Of a stretch of DNA of 21,085 nt, positions 1-7,234 are shown in pieces. Source of the stretch: Burkholderiales bacterium UBA2459. Lineage in GTDB: Bacteria; Pseudomonadota; Gammaproteobacteria; Burkholderiales; Burkholderiaceae_E. The stretch covers positions 7,226 to 28,310 of the forward strand of contig DDPV01000042.1 of NCBI GenBank assembly GCA_002342365.1, in the 5' to 3' direction. The notes below the pieces were generated by a model. The model saw only the letters and a program-made list of their open reading frames with translations, did no database searches and was not told the origin of the DNA. Positions within the stretch are counted from its first letter, which is position 1. Every line of letters begins with the position of its first letter. The position numbers were made by a program, and so were the translations under genes.

Positions 1-21
1 AGGCGGTCGAGCATGACTGTT

Positions 22-1596
22 TTAGCTTAAGTAACACCGCATCAGAGCCTTGAATTCGTAAAAGTAGCTATGCGGGTGAAATCTTGCTGGATCGCACTGC
101 GGCTTGAACAGCGTTTCTTTTTCGTTATAAAGCATACGAACAATCAGTAATCCGTCAGGGTTTCTATAAGTGTCCCACTGTAGGTTGGCAGCATAAGGCG
201 CGATGAGTTCTCCTCGCCATGTGCTGCGGCTGTAGGCGTAGGTCTGATTCAAGGCCAAGGGGTCGGTCAGACCAGCAATCTTCAAAAGACTGGCAAAAGG
301 GATCAGGATTTCAGCATGCGTAAACCGCAGGCTTGCGCTTGCTTGAAATCGCCCCTTGTGTGCGTGATTGATTTGTTCAAAAAAATCGTTCAACAAGCCT
401 TCTGCCATGGCATGGTTCACCGGTTCGTCTTCCGCAATGCCCGGCCCTTTGGTGTAGAAGTCTTCAGCGTCATTGGCCTCTGCGAGTACTTTTGCCTCTT
501 CTGGCTGGAAGTACTCATCAAAATCAAATCCTAATTCCCGCTGAAGGCCGGGTGCAATTTCATACACGGAAGAAAGTGCGAACAGAGCTTGCACAGGGGT
601 ACGGATCTGTGTGCGGCCATCACCTTTCAGGAGCGCCGAATAAAGGCCGTCTTTTGATGTGACGCTCAGGGTTCCTGTATTGGATGCGATGACCTTGCCA
701 CGATCCAATGCCATCAAAAACTCCGGCTTGAACAAGCGCAGCAGCACCGAGAACGCGGTGGCGCGCATGACATCTGAGTTTTGAATCGCATCAATCTTTT
801 GTGTTACCCGAAAACTCTTGCTGTAGGTTTGATAGCGTTGACTGCTTTCGAGGATCTTGACTTTCGGATCAGACGCTTGCAGTCCAACACCGTCGACGCC
901 TGCGTTCAGGCGATGAAAATAAAGCAGAAATCGGTTGACGGTTTGGGCCTGATGCCTTGGCGTGTCATCTGGGTGACCCATCACAAAGCGCGGATCAACC
1001 GCAGCCTTTAGTCCAGGTTTTTGAAGGATCAATGCATTGACAAAGGATTGGGCACTGTCCCTTGCTCGGTTCACGCCCGAGTGCTGCACCGTGATAGGAA
1101 CTTGGCCCGAATCGCTTGCACTTTGTTCGATCTGTGCAAAGAGTTCAGGTAGCCGTTGCAGCATGCGTTGCGCCAAGCCTTCGTGCTCTTGCATGCCTCG
1201 CAGCGATAAGTTGCCGTAGCCCGGTTGGCTGTAGCGCAGCAAGCCATAACCCATCAAGGCGTTTGCCTCGATTAACTTTTCCAGCTGAGGGCCGAGCCGT
1301 TCAGCCTTTGGCGTGAGTGCGCCTTGCTGCAAGGCCAATCGCCAGAGGTTGAGGAAAGCCAGATCGTCTTTTAAGCCAGACATTGCGCGCGAGCCATGTC
1401 GCGCAAGCAATTGCGTATGAATCGGCGCGAAACCCGCAGGCACAGCCTCGTAAGTCGTGGCTTGTTGCTGCGGCTGATAAGGGGTTTTTGTGGTGTAGTG
1501 CCCAGCGGACCAAACCTGAGTGCTTGGGATACAGGTACAAGTCAGCAGCAAGAAAGAGGGCAGAGCCCTCTTTTGCAGATAAACGCGAATCGACAC
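22..1596 (-). CDS. MINPP-type histidine phosphatase (phytase-like), exported
   Basis: A 524-residue histidine acid phosphatase, predicted to remove phosphate from inositol polyphosphates or other organic phosphates through a phospho-histidine intermediate. The catalytic RHGSR motif is at residues 66-70. The second motif is HAE (427-429) rather than the HD of AppA-type phytases; HAE is the mark of the multiple inositol polyphosphate phosphatase branch. The N-terminus has basic residues, a hydrophobic stretch and a likely signal peptidase I site near VWSA (28-31), so the enzyme should be periplasmic or secreted. The start is GTG at 1594-1596, directly abutting the TAG stop of the upstream receptor gene. 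No Shine-Dalgarno sequence is visible, so translation probably depends on re-initiation by ribosomes finishing the receptor. Family and export are well supported; phytate as substrate is inferred. The gene ends 21 bases from the window edge. Confidence 0.85.
   Translation of the reverse strand: MSIRVYLQKRALPSFLLLTCTCIPSTQVWSAGHYTTKTPYQPQQQATTYEAVPAGFAPIHTQLLARHGSRAMSGLKDDLAFLNLWRLALQQGALTPKAERLGPQLEKLIEANALMGYGLLRYSQPGYGNLSLRGMQEHEGLAQRMLQRLPELFAQIEQSASDSGQVPITVQHSGVNRARDSAQSFVNALILQKPGLKAAVDPRFVMGHPDDTPRHQAQTVNRFLLYFHRLNAGVDGVGLQASDPKVKILESSQRYQTYSKSFRVTQKIDAIQNSDVMRATAFSVLLRLFKPEFLMALDRGKVIASNTGTLSVTSKDGLYSALLKGDGRTQIRTPVQALFALSSVYEIAPGLQRELGFDFDEYFQPEEAKVLAEANDAEDFYTKGPGIAEDEPVNHAMAEGLLNDFFEQINHAHKGRFQASASLRFTHAEILIPFASLLKIAGLTDPLALNQTYAYSRSTWRGELIAPYAANLQWDTYRNPDGLLIVRMLYNEKETLFKPQCDPARFHPHSYFYEFKALMRCYLS
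1553..1573 (-). other. Hairpin in the start region of the phosphatase gene
   Basis: A perfect 8-base-pair inverted repeat (AAAGAGGG / CCCTCTTT) with a 5-base loop lies 24-44 bases past the receptor stop codon, inside the phosphatase signal-peptide codons. In the transcribed direction it is not followed by a T run, so it is not a standard terminator. It could modulate translation or RNA decay between the two genes. The structure is seen; the role is a guess. Confidence 0.4.
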
Positions 1597-4125
1597 CTAG
1601 AACTGTGTCATGTTGAGCGACACAATGAAGCTGCGGCCGTATTGTTCGTTTTGAAAGTTATAGGCGTTGACACCTTGATAAACATAGTACTTTTCTTTGT
1701 TTAAATTCAGGCCGTCAAAGGAAAGCCGGATCGATTTGCTGATTTGGTACTTGATGGAAAGATCGATCTGCCTTTGACCGTCAACCCAGGCATCAAGCTT
1801 CGAATCGACGATATCGTTGCCGGTTTGCAGCAGGTAGCGTGATTTGTAGTTGGACGCAACCCGAGCGCTCAACGGGCCCGATTCATAGCCCAATACGAGA
1901 TTGACGACCCGATCCGATTGCCCGGGCAGTGCCAACTCACGCGAGAGAAAGCGATTGTTTGCTTTGTCAAAACGCGAAAGAACGGTTTTCGAATCGGTAA
2001 GCGTTGCGTTGGCGCCCACAATTAAGCCACTGAGCGCACCCGGTAATTGGCGAAGCACCTGGGTGTAGGCAAGCTCAAGTCCCTTGACCTTGGCTTTATC
2101 GCCGTTGACCGCCAGGATCGCAGAGCTGAAGCCCGACCATTGACCGGTTCCAGCCAGGTTCGTCGTGTAGGTGAAATCTTTGATGTCTTTGGTAAAAAGG
2201 TACAAAGACATCACGCCATCGTTGCCGAGCAGGCGTTCGATGCCGGCGTCAAGATTCGCAGAGGTCAGCGGCTTGAGGTTCGGGTTGCCGATCGTCGCTT
2301 CGGTGGGTGAACTGTAGGCGATGCCTGGAGCCAACTGGCTGAAATTGGCACGAACCACCGAATGGGTGTAGGCTGCACGCAGGCTCGTGTTTTTGTCGAT
2401 GTTGTTGCGAATCTGCAGATTCGGTAGCGTGTTGCCGAAACTCTGGGTGGTGAAGGTGGGCGTGATGGCATTGTTTAAAAACTGATTGCCGCGTGCTTCA
2501 AAGTTTGTATTTTCTTGACGAACACCGGCCAATACATTCCAGTTCCCGACGTCAGTCGATGCCTGCGCATAGTAGGCATTGATGTCTTCATTCATGCGCC
2601 AGTCACTGACGGCCGAAGTTGAGGCAATGAGGGCTCCAGCTTTGTTCAAACCTGCGGCGCGCGCACGAACTAAAGCGGGATCGATCGACAAACCAATCAT
2701 TTGCGGGAAGTCAACCATGTTGCTGCCGTTGAAAGCATTCAGCGTGGTCGGGCCAGCACCCCAATAATTGGGGCTGGTGGCGGTGGCGCTGTTGTAGGTC
2801 CACTGATCTGTGTTGTTCGTTTTTTCACGACGGCTGGATTTGAATCCGACCTTCAGGGTGCTTTCGAAATTTCCAAGATTGAGCCTGCGGCTCAAATCAA
2901 ACTTGCCATGTTTTTCTTTATCTTCGCTCAAACGCGACTGGAATGTGATCGCGTTAAGCGCGTATTTGCTCGGGTCATAAAGCGTGCTGCCTGCGGGCGC
3001 GGTGATCACCGGCAAGACGGTACCTTTGAAGGTCAGGCCCGTCACGTTTTGTCTGAAGGCTACGCTGTTCAGAGCGTCGGGTTGATCTTCATTGGCAGAA
3101 CTCAATCCGATCCGACCCTCGAGTTTCCAATCATCCCAGGCTTTCGAACCCCCCAAGACTTGCGAAACAATATCGCGTGTGTATTTACGCTGCCTTAAAT
3201 TTCTCTCGGCACGCGCATTAAAGGGGGTATCTTCGGCAGCAGAGCCGCCAGTGATGTTGCTGATGCCCAAACGGTCTCGAATTTCGTCGTCGCTAAAGGC
3301 GCTCCAAAATGTTTTCGCGTAAAACGACTGATCGGTGCTCGGACGGTAGTCCAGATTCAATGACAGTGCTTTGCGCTCGCGTACCGGCTGGTAATCGCGA
3401 AGCTCGACCGAGGTCAGTTTCCCAGCCGACCAGCCTCCACCAGTTTCGACGTCGTCCGATGCAAATTTGCGCTTTTCTGCGCTGATGCCCAAAGCCACAC
3501 CAAGCTTGCCCTCCGCAAAACGATCTGACCAAAGCAAGCTTCCCGAGGGGCTGGACTTCTTGGAGAGTTGGTCATAGCCCAAACCAGCATTGGCCGACAG
3601 GAATTTTCCGGGAAGATCAAAGGCTGAGAGCGTTTTGATCTCGATGGTGCCCCCCAAGGAATTGGCATCCATATCCGGCGTCAGTGTTTTGATCACCTCC
3701 AGGGAACGAATCATGCCGGCAGGCAGCACGTCCAGTGAGACCCCACGTCGTCCATTTTCGGGTGCCGGCACAAGCGCGCCGTTGATCGTGACCGTGTTCA
3801 AATCAGGACCCAATCCGCGAATGACTGCGTAACGCCCTTCACCTTGGTCACGCTGCACCGATACCCCCGGCATGCGAGCCAAGGCCTCGGCCGCGTTTCG
3901 GTCGGGCAGCGTGCCAATGTCGTCCGCGCTCACAACACTGGTGATCGGGTTGGAGGCGTCTTGCGCAAGCAGCGCTTTACGAATACTTGATGCCTGTCCG
4001 GTGACCACGACCGGTTCAGCCTGTGCGGGAACTGGCATGGCTTGCTGCGCAGCGCTTTGTCCGTTTAGAAGAGCGCAGGCTGCAAAAATTGACAGCTTGT
4101 ACAGACAGGATTTCCAAGTTATCAT
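1597..4125 (-). CDS. TonB-dependent outer-membrane receptor (Xanthomonas/Caulobacter type)
   Basis: An 842-residue receptor that should move a substrate across the outer membrane using TonB energy. It has a signal peptide (residues 1 to about 26, cleavage near QSAA), a TonB-box-like PVVVTGQ near 38-44, a plug domain (about 47-170) and a long beta-barrel ending in a C-terminal phenylalanine. The plug carries the LPDRNAAEALARMPGVSV and DQGEGR..IRGLGPDLN..TINGALV features typical of the TIGR01782-like family, whose known members often take up carbohydrates or other organic molecules. The phosphatase gene follows with zero spacing, which suggests a phosphorylated organic ligand such as an inositol phosphate; that is inference. 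The ATG at 4123-4125 has only a weak ribosome site, and an in-frame stop upstream rules out a much longer protein. Confidence 0.92.
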   Translation of the reverse strand: MITWKSCLYKLSIFAACALLNGQSAAQQAMPVPAQAEPVVVTGQASSIRKALLAQDASNPITSVVSADDIGTLPDRNAAEALARMPGVSVQRDQGEGRYAVIRGLGPDLNTVTINGALVPAPENGRRGVSLDVLPAGMIRSLEVIKTLTPDMDANSLGGTIEIKTLSAFDLPGKFLSANAGLGYDQLSKKSSPSGSLLWSDRFAEGKLGVALGISAEKRKFASDDVETGGGWSAGKLTSVELRDYQPVRERKALSLNLDYRPSTDQSFYAKTFWSAFSDDEIRDRLGISNITGGSAAEDTPFNARAERNLRQRKYTRDIVSQVLGGSKAWDDWKLEGRIGLSSANEDQPDALNSVAFRQNVTGLTFKGTVLPVITAPAGSTLYDPSKYALNAITFQSRLSEDKEKHGKFDLSRRLNLGNFESTLKVGFKSSRREKTNNTDQWTYNSATATSPNYWGAGPTTLNAFNGSNMVDFPQMIGLSIDPALVRARAAGLNKAGALIASTSAVSDWRMNEDINAYYAQASTDVGNWNVLAGVRQENTNFEARGNQFLNNAITPTFTTQSFGNTLPNLQIRNNIDKNTSLRAAYTHSVVRANFSQLAPGIAYSSPTEATIGNPNLKPLTSANLDAGIERLLGNDGVMSLYLFTKDIKDFTYTTNLAGTGQWSGFSSAILAVNGDKAKVKGLELAYTQVLRQLPGALSGLIVGANATLTDSKTVLSRFDKANNRFLSRELALPGQSDRVVNLVLGYESGPLSARVASNYKSRYLLQTGNDIVDSKLDAWVDGQRQIDLSIKYQISKSIRLSFDGLNLNKEKYYVYQGVNAYNFQNEQYGRSFIVSLNMTQF

Positions 4126-4157
4126 TTTTAGTCCAGTAAAGACACAATTAGTCCTTC

Positions 4158-4191
4158 ATTTTTCACCTGAAATATGACGCAGCAGTGACCA
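4158..4191 (-). promoter_or_regulatory. Pho-box-like direct repeat with a candidate -10
   Basis: On the minus strand upstream of the receptor gene, two 7-base units, TGGTCAC (4185-4191) and GCGTCAT (4174-4180), are separated by 4 bases. That is the 11-base period of PhoB sites (consensus CTGTCAT/C). Each unit matches about five of seven positions, sharing GTCAY. Ten bases further on, AAAAAT (4158-4163) sits where the -10 of a PhoB-activated promoter is expected, giving a leader of roughly 25 bases. There is no good -35, as expected for an activator-dependent promoter. The match is partial and could be chance, but the downstream phosphatase makes it plausible. Confidence 0.35.
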
Positions 4192-4269
4192 TTGAGGGCT
4201 AAGCTGTGGTCTAGCGCGAGGCAGGCAATTTCGCCATTATTTTTATAAGTTCAATCCCAGGAGCTGATC

Positions 4270-4458
4270 ATGCGGCTGATCATGACGACCGTGCTTGCCG
4301 GATGCATGCTCTCGGGCTGTGCAGTCATCGCGGTGGCAGATCTGGCTGTTACCACGGTTGCAACCGTGGCAAAAGCCGGTGTGAAAACTGCGGGAGCTGT
4401 CGTCGGGGCTGTGATCCCCGATAAAAAAGAAGAACAAAGTCCCGCGCCCAAGCGATAA
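4270..4458 (+). CDS. Small predicted lipoprotein
   Basis: A 62-residue protein with a good ribosome site (AGGAG at 4259-4263, six bases before the ATG). The N-terminus is a short lipoprotein signal with two perfect lipoboxes in a row, LAGC ending at Cys12 and LSGC ending at Cys17. Cys17 gives a more normal signal length and is the likelier lipidated residue. The mature part is a short Ala/Val-rich stretch with a KAGVKTAG segment, ending in a charged tail (DKKEE...PKR). I do not recognise a defined function; short lipoproteins with this layout are common in proteobacteria and usually unnamed. The gene diverges from the receptor gene and converges on the SMP-30 gene with three bases between stops. 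A 10-base direct repeat covers its start (see findings). Confidence 0.75.
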   Translation: MRLIMTTVLAGCMLSGCAVIAVADLAVTTVATVAKAGVKTAGAVVGAVIPDKKEEQSPAPKR

Positions 4459-4461
4459 ACG

Positions 4462-5469
4462 CTAGAAATACCCCATGCCTTGTGTGTTGACATAGAGTGC
4501 ATAGACCGAAGTACTCGCTGCCATAAAGAGGCGGTTACGATGCAAGCCGCCGAAACAAAGATTGGCGCAGCGTTCGGGAAGGTCAATACAACCAATCAAG
4601 CGTCCATCGGGGTTAAACACATGCACACCGTCTAAACCGGGCTCGCCCATGCCCCAACCACACCAGAGATTCCCTTCGATATCCACCCGGAGTCCGTCGG
4701 GCGTGCCTTGGGGTCCCGCGTCCACAAGTACGCGCTTCGAAGTAAGCTGTCGGCCGGCCGCTTGAAGGTCAAAGGCAAGGATCCTGCGGGGTACCGAGCG
4801 TGATTCAACGATATAGAGAATCGATTCATCGGGGGAAAAGGCGAGCCCGTTAGGCTGATTGATGCCTTCTGCAACCACATCCAATTTCCCCTCAGGACTC
4901 AGCCGGTAGACCTGTGTTGGCAGCTCTTGAGCGGCCTTGCCGCCCTCGTACCAACCGAGAATTCCGAAGCTCGGATCGGTAAACCAGATCGACCCGTCCG
5001 ATTTACAAACCACATCGTTTGGCGAATTCAGTCGCTTACCTTCAAAGGTTTCAGCGATCACCGTAAGCCTGCCGTCAGGCTCGGTGCGAACCACGCGTCT
5101 GCCCCCGTGCTCGCAGTGAATCAGGCGGCCGTTGCGGTCGCGCGTTGCGCCGTTTGCATAGCCCGACGGTCGCCGGAACACGCTGACCGCGCCACTTTCC
5201 TCGTCCCAACGCAAGATCCGATCATTTGGAATATCACTCCACAGTAAGCTTCGCGCATCCCCCACCCAGACCGGCCCCTCCGCCCAACGGCAGCCGCTCG
5301 CAACCCGCTCGATCTTCGACAAAGGCAGCCTTAATGCGCTAAAACTTTCGTCGATTACGCGAATCAGCGGGTCGGGGTAGCGAGGACTCGGTGTCCAACC
5401 CGCTCCGCTATCGAACCTCGTATCGGCCGTGATTGCAGTTTCGGGGCTCGTGCTGTTGAGCGTATGCAT
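4462..5469 (-). CDS. SMP-30/gluconolactonase/LRE family protein
   Basis: A 335-residue six-bladed beta-propeller of the SMP-30/gluconolactonase family, predicted to be a metal-dependent lactonase hydrolysing sugar lactones or a related cyclic ester. Family signatures are visible: AEGPVW (Glu64 a likely metal ligand), NSPNDVV (148-154), GSIWFTDPSFG (159-169), QPNGLAFSPD (205-214) and a PDG motif at 257-259. Asn207 and Asp258 are the best further candidates for metal ligands. There is no signal peptide, so it should be cytoplasmic. The start is supported by AAAGGA just upstream of the ATG. It lies 52 bases after glpD on the same strand with no obvious terminator between, so it may be read with the glycerol operon. 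Annotated substrates in this family are unreliable, and gluconolactone is only one possibility. Confidence 0.85.
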   Translation of the reverse strand: MHTLNSTSPETAITADTRFDSGAGWTPSPRYPDPLIRVIDESFSALRLPLSKIERVASGCRWAEGPVWVGDARSLLWSDIPNDRILRWDEESGAVSVFRRPSGYANGATRDRNGRLIHCEHGGRRVVRTEPDGRLTVIAETFEGKRLNSPNDVVCKSDGSIWFTDPSFGILGWYEGGKAAQELPTQVYRLSPEGKLDVVAEGINQPNGLAFSPDESILYIVESRSVPRRILAFDLQAAGRQLTSKRVLVDAGPQGTPDGLRVDIEGNLWCGWGMGEPGLDGVHVFNPDGRLIGCIDLPERCANLCFGGLHRNRLFMAASTSVYALYVNTQGMGYF

Positions 5470-5521
5470 CAGTTTCCTTTATGGATAGCGTATCAACGAC
5501 ATGTTTCAGGTTTTCCCAGGC

Positions 5522-7126
5522 TCATTGTGATGATCCAGAAAGGAGGTAGTGTTGCGCCATGGCCTTGAATGCTGCCAGCTGCGGCTCCTGGATACTTTCA
5601 GACGACAAAATCGACGCAACCTGATCGGACAGACGTAGCGCCAGCTGCGCATCTGTAAATAGAAGCCGCGAGCGCCTTGCCAATACATCCTCCACAGTTC
5701 TTGCGTACTCAAAGCGAACCGCAAATCGAACCATGGCTTCGCTAAGTCCCTGGCAAAGCCAAACATCTGCACCTGGCAATTTCGACAACAAAGATTGCTC
5801 AGAACCATAAGAATGTGGCCCTTGCGCATCAATGAGCGTGTGGGTTGTTGCGCGCTGATCCGTTGCCATCGCATCCGCATCAGTCTCAGGCGTTCCCACC
5901 AGTCGACAATCCGATGTTAGGCAAGCTTTCCCGTTTTGTGCCAACAAGCCAGCGTCAAGGCAGGTTTGCAGCACCTCTTCGGCCATCACCCGGTAAGTCG
6001 TCCATTTCCCGCCTGTGACCGTAACCAGGCCACTTTCGCTGATGAGAATGCTGTGCTCCCGACTGATCTGCTTGGATTTGCCCGAGCGACTTCGCTGGGG
6101 TCTGACAAGTGGGCGCAATCCAACCCACACGCTGAGCACATCGGAGCGTTGGGGCGCTTTGGTGAGATAGCGCGCCGACTCTTGGAGGATGAAGTCAACT
6201 TCCTGATCCGACGCCCGCGGCTCGAGCGGCACATCATCGCGCGGCGTGTCCGTAGTCCCTAAAATGACCCGGCCCAACCAGGGAACCGCAAAGAGTACGC
6301 GTCCGTCCTGGGTGCTTGGCACCAGTAAAGCATAGGGTTCGCTTAAAAAAGAACGGTCAACCACCAAGTGAACACCCTGACTCGGTTTGACCAGGGGATC
6401 GATTTTTGTTCCGGACTCCGCTGCATCTTGAGCACGTACACCGTCAACCCACACGCCAGTGGCGTTGATCACGCATTGTGCATTGACATCGAAGACGCGA
6501 CCTGACTCCATGTCTTTACACCTAAGGCCGGTCAGCCGGTGGTCTTTGTGCCTCAGGGACTCAACAGAGCAATAATTTAAAACGACCGACCCGTATTTTT
6601 GCGCAGTTCTTGCGATCGCTAAGGCCAGTCGGGCGTCATCGAACTGGCCATCCCAGTACTGGACTCCACCGCGCAAGCCACCGGACTGAACCTGTGGAAG
6701 ACGATCCAAGACTTGTTGGGGATTGAGAAATTGGGTCGAGCCGATTGCAGATCTTCCTGCAAGCAGGTCATAGAGCATCAAACCGATACCGTAAAGCGGC
6801 GTCTCCCACCATTTGTAGGAAGGCATCACAAAGGCCAGCGCTTGCGCAATATGCGGTGCGTTACGCAATAAAACAGCCCGTTCACGCAAGGCCTCTCTTA
6901 CCAGCGACAAATTGCCTTGGGCTAAATAACGCACGCCACCATGCACCAGTTTTGTTGCGCGCGAAGAGGTCCCTTTGGCAAAGTCATGGGCCTCGAATAA
7001 AGCGACTTTGTATCCACGGGTGGCAGCGTCGAGGGCTACGCCAAGACCCGTCGCGCCACCACCAATGACGGCTAGGTCGAAAACCGGGGTGGCCGTCAGT
7101 TGATTGAGTAACTCAGAGCGCTGCAT
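5522..7126 (-). CDS. glpD: FAD-dependent glycerol-3-phosphate dehydrogenase
   Basis: A 534-residue aerobic glycerol-3-phosphate dehydrogenase that oxidises glycerol 3-phosphate to dihydroxyacetone phosphate and passes electrons to the quinone pool from the inner membrane surface. The FAD-binding GGGATG is at residues 22-27, followed by the family-typical GTSSRATKLVHGGVRYL block (about 52-68). The C-terminal half has the DAO_C-type segment with TVEDVLARRSRLLF. It is slightly longer than the roughly 500 residues of enterobacterial GlpD. It is the catabolic gene of the glycerol cluster and lies 108 bases after glpV. The ATG at 7124-7126 has a weak ribosome site (GTGAG) partly inside a small hairpin. 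No glycerol kinase gene is in the window, so the phosphorylation step must be encoded elsewhere. Confidence 0.95.
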   Translation of the reverse strand: MQRSELLNQLTATPVFDLAVIGGGATGLGVALDAATRGYKVALFEAHDFAKGTSSRATKLVHGGVRYLAQGNLSLVREALRERAVLLRNAPHIAQALAFVMPSYKWWETPLYGIGLMLYDLLAGRSAIGSTQFLNPQQVLDRLPQVQSGGLRGGVQYWDGQFDDARLALAIARTAQKYGSVVLNYCSVESLRHKDHRLTGLRCKDMESGRVFDVNAQCVINATGVWVDGVRAQDAAESGTKIDPLVKPSQGVHLVVDRSFLSEPYALLVPSTQDGRVLFAVPWLGRVILGTTDTPRDDVPLEPRASDQEVDFILQESARYLTKAPQRSDVLSVWVGLRPLVRPQRSRSGKSKQISREHSILISESGLVTVTGGKWTTYRVMAEEVLQTCLDAGLLAQNGKACLTSDCRLVGTPETDADAMATDQRATTHTLIDAQGPHSYGSEQSLLSKLPGADVWLCQGLSEAMVRFAVRFEYARTVEDVLARRSRLLFTDAQLALRLSDQVASILSSESIQEPQLAAFKAMAQHYLLSGSSQ

Positions 7127-7133
7127 ACCGTCT

Positions 7134-7150
7134 CACGATGCTTCATCGTG
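7134..7150 (-). promoter_or_regulatory. Small hairpin next to the glpD ribosome site
   Basis: CACGATG (7134-7140) and CATCGTG (7144-7150) form a perfect 7-base-pair stem with a 3-base loop. On the glpD transcript the stem ends 7 bases before the ATG and includes the GTG of the weak GTGAG ribosome site. It could lower glpD translation. The structure is seen; the effect is inferred. Confidence 0.4.
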
Positions 7151-7151
7151 G

Positions 7152-7187
7152 AAAGGGATCCGTCCGGTATGCCGGACAGATCCCTTT
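7152..7187 (-). terminator. Strong intercistronic hairpin between glpV and glpD
   Basis: A 16-base-pair stem with one mismatch (AAAGGGATCCGTCCGG pairing with CCGGACAGATCCCTTT) and a 4-base loop. In the direction of transcription the stem ends in CCCTTT but is not followed by a long T run, so it is at best a partial terminator. Its place, 47 bases past the stop codon of the abundant binding protein and before glpD, fits an RNA-stabilising or attenuating element that keeps glpV message high relative to glpD. The stem is certain; the role is inferred. Confidence 0.6.
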
Positions 7188-7234
7188 GCATTCATCCATC
7201 AATCACAGCAAAAGGGCGCTCAGCCAGTCATTGA

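Noticed and set aside
2701..3198. A 165-codon plus-strand frame.
   Set aside because: Antisense shadow of the first TonB receptor, with no recognisable motif.
4251..4595. A 114-codon minus-strand frame covering the lipoprotein gene.
   Set aside because: The plus-strand gene has AGGAG and a lipoprotein signal; the antisense frame also runs into the SMP-30 coding region.
5506..5880. A 124-codon minus-strand frame overlapping the end of glpD.
   Set aside because: It is out of frame within glpD, whose own C-terminus is family-like. No ribosome site or domain.
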